Source: a virus. From it: a DNA stretch of 33,003 nt. The position numbers and the translations under genes are program-made. The notes beneath the pieces are model-generated. The model made no database searches. It was given only the letters and a program-made list of their open reading frames with translations, and was not told the DNA's origin. Of this stretch, positions 6,072 through 13,164 are shown in pieces. The DNA lies in IMG/VR virus record IMGVR_UViG_3300042307_000448, positions 1 to 33,003 of that record; one strand, written 5' to 3'. Within the stretch, counting starts at the first letter, position 1. Every line of letters begins with the position of its first letter.

Positions 6072-6298
6072 AAACAGCAATTGAAAGTGTGTTACATGAA
6101 TTTACTAAACTTGGAGAAAAAGTTGATACATCTATAGCTATAACAATAGCTAGAAGATATCTTCAAGATAATAAAGATCAAATAATTAGTGCTCACGCAG
6201 CAGGACAACTAATAGGTATGCAAAATGGCATCACTAGTAAGAAAGCTGATGAGGATTATTTCAAAACTCATTATAACGAAAGACCAATTACTATATAA
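6068..6298 (+). CDS. Hypothetical helical protein, 76 aa
   Basis: Unrecognised, mainly alpha-helical and soluble. It overlaps the preceding stop by 4 bases (ATGA) and the next gene follows after 2 bases. No conserved motif was seen. Confidence 0.65.
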   Translation: MKTAIESVLHEFTKLGEKVDTSIAITIARRYLQDNKDQIISAHAAGQLIGMQNGITSKKADEDYFKTHYNERPITI

Positions 6299-6300
6299 CT

Positions 6301-6570
6301 ATGAGCACAGTAAGAGGAAGAACTCACGCAGACTTCTATCATCCAACACAGGATGATATATATTGTAGTGTAGAAATCAAATGGGCTCATCATACATCAC
6401 AAGCTACATTAGAACAGCCAGGTGATGATGATTTGGTCATTGAGGATACTAAACTAATCACGTATTGTGGTGAATATGTCAACAAGATGGAAGTGCCTGA
6501 TTGGGTGAGTCTTGATGATATATATGAAGCAATAGATCCAATGGATTATTATGGAGACGATGAAGATTAA
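6301..6570 (+). CDS. Hypothetical acidic protein, 89 aa
   Basis: Unrecognised; acidic, particularly the C-terminus (DPMDYYGDDED), with several His and Trp residues in the first half. It overlaps the following membrane gene at its 3' end. There is no membrane segment and only two scattered Cys residues, which do not form a motif. Confidence 0.65.
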   Translation: MSTVRGRTHADFYHPTQDDIYCSVEIKWAHHTSQATLEQPGDDDLVIEDTKLITYCGEYVNKMEVPDWVSLDDIYEAIDPMDYYGDDED

Positions 6571-6820
6571 CATACATCCAGTATTTTATGTTTTAACATT
6601 TGCAGGCATCGTGGTGGTGTCTGCTATAATTAATCGAACTATGAATAATAAAGCACCAGAAATAGAATCACCAGAGGTGATTAAAGCAATTGTCAATGTA
6701 TTTAGATCTGTTGATAATGAATTACAAATTGAGCATATGCGTAGCAAGAGTCAATATCTTGAGAAATATGGCTTACGTGAAATTAAGACTAACAAGACTA
6801 GAACAGCTCTTGAACAATGA
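6551..6820 (+). CDS. Single-pass membrane protein, 89 aa
   Basis: One hydrophobic helix at about residues 9-27 near the N-terminus, followed by a charged, probably helical or coiled-coil domain (about 38-80). Two starts are possible: 6551 or the ATG at 6560 (MKINIHPV), which overlaps the previous stop. The stop codon overlaps the ATG of the next tiny gene. Function unknown. Confidence 0.65.
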   Translation: METMKINIHPVFYVLTFAGIVVVSAIINRTMNNKAPEIESPEVIKAIVNVFRSVDNELQIEHMRSKSQYLEKYGLREIKTNKTRTALEQ

Positions 6821-6933
6821 AACCATATCAAAGAAGTAGAATAACCATTTGGTTAGAAGACTTTGTGTATAACATTGTTATTAGAATAATGAGAGTAGCG
6901 ATATGGGTAATTGGTAAAACAACAAAGAAATGA
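6817..6933 (+). CDS. Tiny membrane-associated protein, 38 aa
   Basis: The ORF MKPYQRSRIT through VIGKTTKK overlaps the preceding stop as ATGA and its own stop overlaps the next ATG in the same way, strong evidence that it is translated. It is basic at both ends with a hydrophobic middle (about residues 11-33), so it probably associates with the membrane as an amphipathic or transmembrane helix. Confidence 0.5.
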   Translation: MKPYQRSRITIWLEDFVYNIVIRIMRVAIWVIGKTTKK

Positions 6934-7091
6934 CAGAAATATATAACTATGTATTCCACTACAATCATCATGAAGAATTGTGGTGGGCTATTCCAAGAGA
7001 AAGTTATCTTGATTATTGGAATGGAGATAAGTATGAATGCTTGTTTGCATTATCTATGAAAGATTTAATAGAGATAATAGAAGACAAATGA
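6930..7091 (+). CDS. Hypothetical small protein, 53 aa
   Basis: The ORF MTEIYNYVFHYNHHEE through LIEIIEDK is bounded by ATGA overlaps on both sides, the second leading into the DNA polymerase gene. It is rich in aromatic and His residues with an acidic C-terminal helix. Tight coupling to the polymerase suggests co-expression. No family known to me. Confidence 0.6.
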   Translation: MTEIYNYVFHYNHHEELWWAIPRESYLDYWNGDKYECLFALSMKDLIEIIEDK

Positions 7092-9037
7092 ACGTTCTAA
7101 TTTATGATATTGAGACAATGCAAGAGTTGTTTCTAATTAACGTACTTGATCCAGAATTACATGAACAACATGAGTTTATGGTCAGTAGGTGGCACAACAA
7201 TCTTGACGCATTTGTTAAATTCATAGAATCTCATCCTAATCATTATTGGGTGGGATATAATAATTTAAGATTTGACAGTCAAGTGGTAGAATGGGTTATT
7301 CGTAACTATGAACAATGGCACCAGTTAGATGGACTAGAGGTGTGTGCTAAAATTGCACAGAAGGCTCAAGATGTTATACATGATGCTAATTATGATGTAT
7401 TTGCTGAATATAGAGAGAGCGATCTATCTATGAAGCAGATCGATTTGTTCAAGATTAATCATTACGACAATAAGAATCGTATGGTGAGTTTGAAAAGACT
7501 TGAGTTTGAGATGGATTTAGAGAACATCGAAGAGATGCCTATTCATCATACTAAAACTAACATGTCTAAAGAAGAAATAGATATCACTAGAGAATATTGT
7601 CGTAATGATGTATACGCAACCCATGAGTTTTATAAAGTTACAATAGGTAATACCAGTCATCCATTATATAAAAGTAACAATCAAATACAATTAAGACTAG
7701 ACATACAAGAAGAGTTTAAGATTCCGTGTCTTAATTATTCTGATAGTAAGATTGGTGATGAGATGATTAAGAAGTATTATTGTGAAGAGGAACGCATATC
7801 ATATGATAATCTACCTAAGAAAGGATTCTTTCGTAAAGAGATTAAAGTGAAAAATTGTATAGCTGATTATGTAAAGTTTACACAACCACAATTACAAGAG
7901 TTTCTCAAACGAATGAATAAATTGGTATTACAACTTAATGATGATTTTAAAGAAAGCATAGATTTTTATGGCAACACTTATACGTTTGCTAAAGGCGGCT
8001 TACACACAGAGAACAAGCCAGAGGTATTTGAAGCTGATGATCAGTTTGAAATCATTGATTGGGATGTGTCTAGTTATTATCCTGCTATCATTATCAATAA
8101 TGGCAGGTATCCTCAACATCTTGGGAAAAAGTTTCTTACTGGCTATAAGCGTATGTTTGAGAGGCGTCTTGAACTTAAGCCACAGGCTAAAAAGGATAAA
8201 CGCATTGCAGGGATTGTTGGGGCTCTTAAGCTTGCTGTCAATTCTGTATATGGTAAGTCTTCTGATATACAGTCGTGGATCTATGATAGACAACTCACTA
8301 TGTTTACTACTATTACTGGAGAGCTTAGCTTGCTTATGCTTATTGAAGCGTATGAACTAGCAGGTATACATGTCATCTCAGCTAATACAGATGGTGTCAC
8401 AATTAGAATAGAAAAGACACATCTTGATAAAATGCATGAGATTAATGCATGGTGGTGTGAATTAACTCAGTATGAACTAGAACGTACAGATTACAGTAAG
8501 ATTATATTCTCAACAGTTAATGATTATCTAGCAGTTAAGACCAATGGAGAAGTTAAGAAGAAAGGTGATTTCCTTACAGATTTTGAATTACATAAAAACA
8601 AATCTGCTAGAGTGGTGCCTATTGCTCTTGAGCGTTATTATTGCAATGGTATTCCTGTTGCTGATAGCATCAGTAATCATAGTAACATCTTTGATTTTTG
8701 TCTCAGACAGAAGGCTAGCAGAGACTTTCATTATGAAGGTAAGTTCAATGGTCAGACTACTGTATATAATAAACTAATTAGATATTATGTATCTAACACT
8801 GGTGAGAAGCTGTTAAAAGTGAAGAACCCAGAATGTCTATCCAACGCTGCACCAATATCACAAGTGGAAGCAGGTGAGTGGTTAATGACAGTATGTAATA
8901 AGTTATCTAAGGATCATCCTCTAGATAATATTAATCATTCTTATTACATAGAGAAAGCAGAAAGAATTATTAACAAGATTAATTACAATGGTAAAAGAAG
9001 ACCAGTAATAATCGCAAACCAACTAAATTTATTTTAA
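7088..9037 (+). CDS. Family B DNA polymerase with 3'-5' exonuclease, 649 aa
   Basis: Replicative DNA polymerase. The exonuclease domain shows motif I DIE (D7, E9), motif II NNLRFD (N58/59, D63) and motif III YCRND (Y170, D174). A GGLHTE segment (303-308) precedes the polymerase core. The core has motif A DVSSYYP (D326), motif B KLAVNSVYG (K381, N385, Y388, G389) and motif C NTDG, with the metal-binding Asp at D435 and Asn at 433 in place of the first Asp of DTD. About 650 residues is short for a cellular family B enzyme but normal for phage ones. I chose ATG 7088 because it forms an ATGA overlap with the upstream gene and leaves the usual short lead before exo I; the in-frame ATG 51 bases upstream adds an unlikely extension. 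Confidence 0.93.
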   Translation: MNVLIYDIETMQELFLINVLDPELHEQHEFMVSRWHNNLDAFVKFIESHPNHYWVGYNNLRFDSQVVEWVIRNYEQWHQLDGLEVCAKIAQKAQDVIHDANYDVFAEYRESDLSMKQIDLFKINHYDNKNRMVSLKRLEFEMDLENIEEMPIHHTKTNMSKEEIDITREYCRNDVYATHEFYKVTIGNTSHPLYKSNNQIQLRLDIQEEFKIPCLNYSDSKIGDEMIKKYYCEEERISYDNLPKKGFFRKEIKVKNCIADYVKFTQPQLQEFLKRMNKLVLQLNDDFKESIDFYGNTYTFAKGGLHTENKPEVFEADDQFEIIDWDVSSYYPAIIINNGRYPQHLGKKFLTGYKRMFERRLELKPQAKKDKRIAGIVGALKLAVNSVYGKSSDIQSWIYDRQLTMFTTITGELSLLMLIEAYELAGIHVISANTDGVTIRIEKTHLDKMHEINAWWCELTQYELERTDYSKIIFSTVNDYLAVKTNGEVKKKGDFLTDFELHKNKSARVVPIALERYYCNGIPVADSISNHSNIFDFCLRQKASRDFHYEGKFNGQTTVYNKLIRYYVSNTGEKLLKVKNPECLSNAAPISQVEAGEWLMTVCNKLSKDHPLDNINHSYYIEKAERIINKINYNGKRRPVIIANQLNLF

Positions 9038-9417
9038 TGGCAGGATCAGATAAACAACGAGAAGAGATTAACAGAAAGTTAGTCACTATGCAAATGGAAA
9101 TGATAGGACTAACCTATCAGGACGCAGTGGACACACCAGAATTCTGGAGAGTGTATACATTGACAACAGAACAAACATTAGAATGGCGTAAGGCTGCTCT
9201 TCCACTTATTAAGAAAACTTTTAAGTGTAATAAGACAAGAGCACAGTCAACAATGAGTTGGTTTGAGCTTAATTTAGGATTGCGTGAGTATAATCCAGAA
9301 GAGGTTGATACAACGCACATCCACACAACAATACCTCCTGAAGCACATATGCTTAAAGATCAACAGCCTACATTCTTACAAAAGATGAAGAAGTTCTTTA
9401 GAGGATATTATGATTAA
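9037..9417 (+). CDS. Hypothetical protein next to DNA polymerase, 126 aa
   Basis: Starts on the last base of the polymerase stop codon, so it is translationally coupled. It is predicted mainly helical, with a conserved-looking central part (TLEWRKAALPLIKK, about residues 49-62) and a basic C-terminus (KMKKFFRG). It could be a polymerase accessory or replication-organising protein by position, but I do not recognise the family. Confidence 0.7.
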   Translation: MAGSDKQREEINRKLVTMQMEMIGLTYQDAVDTPEFWRVYTLTTEQTLEWRKAALPLIKKTFKCNKTRAQSTMSWFELNLGLREYNPEEVDTTHIHTTIPPEAHMLKDQQPTFLQKMKKFFRGYYD

Positions 9418-9533
9418 CACTAAGTGTTAGTTAAATTATATGCGAAAGGGTATAATATTGCACTATATGTTTTTACGATTATTATTGTATTTTTGAAATG
9501 AATATGTTATATTTATATCAAAATACATATAAT
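9418..9533. promoter_or_regulatory. Intergenic regulatory region upstream of GIY-YIG/XRE gene
   Basis: Non-coding. It holds TTATATGCGAAAGGG (9436-9450), repeated with few changes at 10096-10110, and ATTGCACTAT (9457-9466), repeated exactly at 10077-10086 on the other side of the regulator gene. TATTTTTG at 9488-9495 matches the Bacteroidota TAnnTTTG -7 consensus, but I see no good -33 box. The flanking copies suggest operators for the XRE domain. Confidence 0.4.
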
Positions 9534-10073
9534 ATGAAAGAGCAAAGATTAATATACTCATTACGTTGTCCATTTACTGATGCTATACATTACATAGGAA
9601 AGTCTACACAAGGTATGACAAGACCAATGCAACACTTAACTAAAAGTCATTCTGATAAAGTAATAGAATGGGTAGAAGAACTAAGAATAATAGGGCATGC
9701 TCCTGTTGTTAAAGTGTTGGAATACGTTAGTATAAATGATGATTTAGATAATAGAGAGAGATACTGGATACAGAAAGAGATTAACAATAATTCTTTATTG
9801 TTAAACAGTTGTCTAGTAACTCCTTTATTAATTACTCATAACATTGAGGAACTATTAAGTGATGGTAAAGGTATGGACTCTTTAAGAATTGCAAAATTTC
9901 TAAAAGAAAGTAGAAAACGAGTTGGATTAACACAAACAGAACTTGCTTCAAAAACAGGTGTAGCACTTACTGTTATACGTAAAATAGAACAAGGAAAAAG
10001 TAATCTTACCTTAGATAGTATTTTACAAGTGCTAAAAATGTTTGGATGTACACTTGGAGTAGTTAAAGTGTAA
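9534..10073 (+). CDS. GIY-YIG nuclease domain fused to XRE-type HTH, 179 aa
   Basis: The N-terminal half (residues about 3-95) looks like a GIY-YIG endonuclease fold: IYSLRC for the GIY strand, HYIGKS for YIG, then an Arg-containing helix and RERYWI near the position of the catalytic Glu helix. The C-terminal 65 residues form a helix-turn-helix of the XRE/Cro type (RVGLTQTELASKTGVALTVIRKIEQG). The fusion could be a nuclease targeted by the HTH, or a regulator that retains a vestigial nuclease. ATG 9534 (MKEQRLIYSL) is preferred over 9498, which adds 12 residues and sits directly on a possible -7 box. ATTGCACTAT repeats flank the gene. Confidence 0.8.
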   Translation: MKEQRLIYSLRCPFTDAIHYIGKSTQGMTRPMQHLTKSHSDKVIEWVEELRIIGHAPVVKVLEYVSINDDLDNRERYWIQKEINNNSLLLNSCLVTPLLITHNIEELLSDGKGMDSLRIAKFLKESRKRVGLTQTELASKTGVALTVIRKIEQGKSNLTLDSILQVLKMFGCTLGVVKV

Positions 10074-10307
10074 AACATTGCACTATTTACAATATTTATA
10101 CGTGAAAGGGTATAAAATTTGACAAAAAGTGTAATATAATGCACATTAATTCGACTATTTGTCGAATTGTGTAACATAATTTGACAAATAATTTATATGT
10201 GAAATTGTAAAGTTTGTAACATATATAGTAAATAAATGTTACATTTTGTTACATTTTGTTACAAACTTTACAATTATTATATTATCTTTATTTATTAAAA
10301 TAATAAT
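10074..10307. repeat. Repeat-rich non-coding region with inverted repeats
   Basis: No gene. It contains ATTGCACTAT (10077-10086), a GAAAGGGTATAA copy (10104-10115), a perfect 8-bp palindromic hairpin AATTCGAC/GTCGAATT (10148-10168), and a 19-bp perfect inverted repeat AATTGTAAAGTTTGTAACA (10203-10221) with its complement at 10257-10275. The 35-base interval holds two further TGTTACA units, so TGTTACA/TGTAACA occurs at least five times across 10171-10263. It could be operators, iterons or an origin; the sequence alone does not decide. Confidence 0.55.
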
Positions 10308-10712
10308 ATGATGATAAAGGTTTGTAGTAATTGCAAGGAAAATAAAAAACTTGAGCAATTTCATAAAAGTAAACGTGGTAAATATGGTGTACATCATTAT
10401 TGTAAAATATGCCATAGTATTTATCGAAAAAATTCATATGATTATACAAAAACTAGGGCTAAAGAAGTGTTTCGTAAATATAACTTAAGTATCCATCAAC
10501 TTGAAGAATTATATATTTCTCAAAATAAAAAATGTAAAATATGTAATGACGAATATTCTACAGTATCAAAAACTGGAGGATTACTTATAGACCATTGTCA
10601 TAAAACAGGGAAAACAAGAGCTCTTTTATGTAGAAAATGCAATGCGTTATTAGGTATGTGTAATGATGATGTTGAGATTTTAAAATTAGCTATTTTGTAT
10701 TTGACAGATTAA
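10308..10712 (+). CDS. Endonuclease VII-like HNH protein with zinc module, 134 aa
   Basis: The N-terminus carries a zinc module (CSNC at 6-9, CKIC at about 32-35) of the same type as the six modules at 2815-4035. The C-terminal half is a recombination endonuclease VII-type His-Me finger: CKIC, then LLIDHCHKTGKTRALLCRKCNALLG with the DHCH catalytic pair and CxxC zinc ligands. Such enzymes resolve branched DNA or act as homing endonucleases. The second Met (10311) is an equally good start. It is flanked by related 26-base repeats at 10162-10187 and 10717-10742, so it may be a mobile unit (inference). Confidence 0.88.
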   Translation: MMIKVCSNCKENKKLEQFHKSKRGKYGVHHYCKICHSIYRKNSYDYTKTRAKEVFRKYNLSIHQLEELYISQNKKCKICNDEYSTVSKTGGLLIDHCHKTGKTRALLCRKCNALLGMCNDDVEILKLAILYLTD

Positions 10713-10784
10713 ATCATCGAATTACACGATATAATTTAACAAGTTTTGTTACAAAAATAGGCGCAATTCGAAAATAATAGGCGC

Positions 10785-10808
10785 ATTGGTAGTATTACTA
10801 CCAATTTT
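10785..10808 (+). terminator. Hairpin, probable terminator
   Basis: A perfect 9-bp stem ATTGGTAGT/ACTACCAAT (10785-10793 with 10797-10805), a 3-base loop and TTT after it. The U-run is short, so it may work with the stronger terminator 20 bases downstream, or in the opposite direction. Confidence 0.5.
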
Positions 10809-10824
10809 AGGAATTATGTAAACT

Positions 10825-10851
10825 AACCTCAGAGAAATCTGGGGTTTTTTT
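10825..10851 (+). terminator. Rho-independent terminator with GAAA loop
   Basis: A 9-bp stem (AACCTCAGA with TCTGGGGTT, one U-G pair), a GAAA tetraloop (10834-10837) and seven Ts (10845-10851). A canonical terminator for the HNH gene unit. Confidence 0.88.
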
Positions 10852-10947
10852 ATTACTGAATTTGTCACAGTTTTACTACTGACTTTGGCATATTGTAAAC
10901 AATTTTGTTTACATATTATAATTTTCACACATTTTAAATAAATAACT

Positions 10948-11124
10948 ATGGATTATATGCTTCAAGCCATTGAACATGGCATTAAGAGATATGGTAAGGA
11001 TCAACCTGTTACATTAGAAATGTTAACATGGATTATCAATGGTGCTAAACAAATAAAAAATGAAGAGATTCGTCGTCATCAGAAAGCAATAGATGATGCA
11101 ATGAATGATATTAATCAATTATAA
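10948..11124 (+). CDS. Hypothetical small protein, 58 aa
   Basis: The ORF MDYMLQAIEHGIKRYG through MNDINQL follows an AT-rich leader (ATTTTAAATAAATAACT). It is wholly helical in appearance with heptad-like spacing in the second half, and it opens a new transcription unit after the terminators. No family recognised. Confidence 0.6.
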   Translation: MDYMLQAIEHGIKRYGKDQPVTLEMLTWIINGAKQIKNEEIRRHQKAIDDAMNDINQL

Positions 11125-11144
11125 CAATTTAAATCACAAAAAAC

Positions 11145-11696
11145 ATGGGAGCAGAAGCTTTTATCACAAGACAAAGAGGAATGAATGCTAGCGAAGCGTA
11201 TACACACGCTGTAGAAGCAGCAGAATCAGAATTTGGCAGAGATGCCTACAATGGTACAATCAGTACAACAACTAGTTTTAAAGATGTAACTTCTGACTTT
11301 CGTAAAAGTAGGAAAGACAGACATCAGTTTATTGATGACATGTTAGAGAATGCAGGTAAGCGTGATTGTTATGTTATCGAAGAAGAATCACCTGTAAAGA
11401 ACAACAACAAGATTAAATCTGTTGTTGATCACACTGTTATTAAAGGCACCAGTAAATGGGAGCTTAAATACAATGTGTATACAGGTTGGGATGATAGACA
11501 GTTGAAGTCTTTCAAGACCAAGACTGATGCTGTGAAGTATGCTCGTGAGTATACAGAAAAATCACAGAATACAACCTTTGTACGTATGGAGAAGATTCTT
11601 ACTAATCAAGATGCTAATGTAGCTTGTATTAAATACAAGAAATCTACACAAGAGAAAGAAGGATTGTATATATTCTTTGGCTACGCAGCATGTTAA
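11145..11696 (+). CDS. Hypothetical protein, 183 aa
   Basis: Unrecognised soluble protein. The N-terminal part (MGAEAFITRQRG, then helices to about residue 75) is followed by a beta-rich C-terminal part (about 100-183). A segment around residues 105-150 (strand, YNVYTGWDD, strand, helix with TKTDAVKYAREYT) resembles the small alpha-beta repeat of DUF2188-like proteins, where a helix moves Ala and Arg residues over a sheet. That resemblance is weak. It overlaps the lipoprotein gene by 7 bases. Confidence 0.75.
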   Translation: MGAEAFITRQRGMNASEAYTHAVEAAESEFGRDAYNGTISTTTSFKDVTSDFRKSRKDRHQFIDDMLENAGKRDCYVIEEESPVKNNNKIKSVVDHTVIKGTSKWELKYNVYTGWDDRQLKSFKTKTDAVKYAREYTEKSQNTTFVRMEKILTNQDANVACIKYKKSTQEKEGLYIFFGYAAC

Positions 11697-11917
11697 GAAT
11701 AGTTTGTTTATTGTTATTGATGGGATGTACATCTAAAGAGATGGCTCCTATTATTGTACACAAATACAAGAAGAATGATATTGTGTATACAAAGCCTGAC
11801 TCTCTTAAAATGAGAGTATTTTATGTGTGGCCAGATAAACTGGCTTACACATTATTACATTATGATTATGTAAATAATGTAACACCTGTAACTAAGAACG
11901 AATCAGAACTGTATTAA
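11690..11917 (+). CDS. Small lipoprotein, 75 aa
   Basis: The N-terminus MLRIVCLLLLMGC is a short lipoprotein signal with lipobox LMGC (Cys13). The mature part holds a strand-rich segment, YKKNDIVYTKPDSLKMRV, that closely parallels YKVGDVVYLKPDSLKVVV in the membrane protein at 12762, so the two share a small SH3-like or KOW-like beta domain on different anchors. Known for the family: lipobox Cys is lipidated and the protein anchored to inner or outer membrane. A role in phage exclusion or envelope remodelling is inferred only. Confidence 0.75.
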   Translation: MLRIVCLLLLMGCTSKEMAPIIVHKYKKNDIVYTKPDSLKMRVFYVWPDKLAYTLLHYDYVNNVTPVTKNESELY

Positions 11918-11918
11918 T

Positions 11919-12164
11919 ATGCCAAAGAAACCTAAATTATTGGAAGATAAGATGCACTGTCTTTATTGTGGTGATGTACAAAATGTATCAATAATAGAAG
12001 AGTTGTTTGATAGAACAGGCAACTCTTCTGCTGTAACATATTATTGTAAAGCATGTAATAAGAAACTAATAGCACGTTTCTCTCCTAGTGGATTTTATTC
12101 ATTTAATCAGTTCAAACCAGAGTGGAAAATAAATTATAATCTAAAACATAAAAATGGAAGATAA
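11919..12164 (+). CDS. Zinc-ribbon protein, 81 aa
   Basis: Two CxxC pairs (CLYC at about residues 14-17 and CKAC at about 44-47) about 27 residues apart form a typical zinc ribbon. The rest is basic, with an aromatic tail. It probably binds nucleic acid or a protein partner. Its end overlaps the next start by 11 bases. Confidence 0.75.
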   Translation: MPKKPKLLEDKMHCLYCGDVQNVSIIEELFDRTGNSSAVTYYCKACNKKLIARFSPSGFYSFNQFKPEWKINYNLKHKNGR

Positions 12165-12390
12165 AGAAAGAGCAGTAGAATATATATTCAAAACTGCAAG
12201 ATTGAATATGAGTATATTTGATTGGTTACTACGTATTGAGTATGCTGAAAAAATAGAAAAAGAGCAGATGATAAAATTTGCTCAAATAGTTTTAGATAAT
12301 GCTTGTGGTGATTATGATGGAAATGTAGTTCTACTAAAACCAATTGAAGATATTTATAACGAAACTTATAAACAACAAGAAAATGAATAA
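12154..12390 (+). CDS. Hypothetical protein, 78 aa
   Basis: A small acidic helical protein of unknown function (MEDKERAVEYIF start, Gln/Glu-rich end). It overlaps both neighbours, upstream by 11 and downstream by 8 bases, so it is translationally coupled in this operon. Confidence 0.65.
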   Translation: MEDKERAVEYIFKTARLNMSIFDWLLRIEYAEKIEKEQMIKFAQIVLDNACGDYDGNVVLLKPIEDIYNETYKQQENE

Positions 12391-12769
12391 AGAATTTGTA
12401 ACATACGAGCAAGCATTAGCCTTAAAGGAATTGGGGTTTGATGTTACACCATGGTTTGGTAATCAAGCATCATTATATGATGTAAAGGGTGAACATACTA
12501 TGTACACTAATTATGGTGTTATGTATTCAGGACTATCAGATGGGTATATTTCTGCTCCACTTAAACAACAAGTATTTAGATGGTTTAGGGAGAAGTATGA
12601 TTCTCAATGTGATATTTGGCAATATGAAGATGATTTATCTTTTGCATTTTCAATAAAAATAAAGTTTAATCGCATTGATGGTTATATAGATTTTAAAACC
12701 TACGAAGAAGCAGAGAATGCTTGTATTGATAAATTAATAGAAATAGCTAAACAACAAGACAATGACTGA
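12383..12769 (+). CDS. TYEQALALKELGF-family Bacteroidota phage protein, 128 aa
   Basis: Starts MNKEFVTYEQALALKELGF and contains QVFRWFREKY and YEEAENACIDKLIEIAK. This matches a protein family that I know as widespread in Bacteroidota genomes and their phages, of unknown function. Conserved parts are the N-terminal helix, a central RWFREKY helix and the C-terminal helix. ATG 12383 is chosen; the longer reading from a TTG at 12344 is not supported by the family start. It is a useful host-range indicator. Confidence 0.85.
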   Translation: MNKEFVTYEQALALKELGFDVTPWFGNQASLYDVKGEHTMYTNYGVMYSGLSDGYISAPLKQQVFRWFREKYDSQCDIWQYEDDLSFAFSIKIKFNRIDGYIDFKTYEEAENACIDKLIEIAKQQDND

Positions 12770-13037
12770 ATATAGAAAGGAATTACTACGAGCAATATTA
12801 TTGATTGTGTTATTGGGGTTATTTATTTGGGGAGCTATTCACTTCATAAATGAAGATGCAAAGAAACCAAAACCTACATTGAAGTATAAAGTAGGTGATG
12901 TTGTATATCTAAAGCCAGACTCATTGAAGGTAGTTGTTATAGCATCATTAGCAAACCTTCAACAATATCATGTTGAGTATACTGATAACTTTGGTAAGAG
13001 ACAAGTAGAAATTGTAGAACCTTTAAGTGTTTACTAA
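12762..13037 (+). CDS. Single-pass membrane protein with SH3-like domain, 91 aa
   Basis: A basic N-terminus, one hydrophobic helix at about residues 9-28, then a linker and a beta-rich domain (about 41-91) beginning YKVGDVVYLKPDSLKVVV. That domain is paralogous to the lipoprotein at 11690. The layout (N-terminal anchor, short linker, small domain) predicts display on one face of the inner membrane. It overlaps the previous gene by 8 bases. Confidence 0.75.
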   Translation: MTEYRKELLRAILLIVLLGLFIWGAIHFINEDAKKPKPTLKYKVGDVVYLKPDSLKVVVIASLANLQQYHVEYTDNFGKRQVEIVEPLSVY

Positions 13038-13038
13038 T

Positions 13039-13164
13039 ATGGAAGATGAATTATATAGTGCTATAGAAACAGCTATTATACGTTGGAATCTTGATGGTAC
13101 TAAAACAGCAGGTTCTTTAACTAGAGAGATTATGTTATTAATTAAACAACAAAGCAATGGCTGA
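13039..13164 (+). CDS. Tiny hypothetical protein, 41 aa
   Basis: The ORF MEDELYSAIETAII through KQQSNG starts 1 base after the preceding stop and overlaps the next ATG by 8 bases. It is a helical acidic-to-basic peptide. The tight overlaps support translation; function unknown. Confidence 0.5.
   Translation: MEDELYSAIETAIIRWNLDGTKTAGSLTREIMLLIKQQSNG

Larger units (their letters stand above)
10713..10947. promoter_or_regulatory. Non-coding region with repeats and two terminators
   Basis: No gene. It contains the second 26-base repeat copy (10717-10742), two exact AATAGGCGCA units 20 bases apart (10756-10765 and 10776-10785), two terminator hairpins (10785 and 10825) and an inverted repeat TGTAAAC-N6-GTTTACA (10894-10913). 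CATTTTAAA 9 bases before the ATG at 10948 resembles the ACCTTTTAAA leader motif. Confidence 0.45.

Noticed and set aside
7968-8360. Plus-strand ORF of 130 codons inside the polymerase
   Set aside because: An alternative frame inside the polymerase motif A-B region; Leu/Ile/Ser-rich with no motif, so a shadow.
9488-9495. TATTTTTG as a confident Bacteroidota -7 box
   Set aside because: The -7 consensus matches, but no convincing -33 element lies at the required distance, and such a short AT-rich match is expected by chance.
9498-9533. Longer N-terminus for the GIY-YIG/XRE protein
   Set aside because: The extra 12 residues precede the GIY strand without similarity to the family, and the ATG lies on a possible promoter element.
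10185-10300. Integrase attachment site
   Set aside because: No integrase gene or tRNA fragment is present in the window; inverted and iterated repeats are explained as well by operators or an origin.
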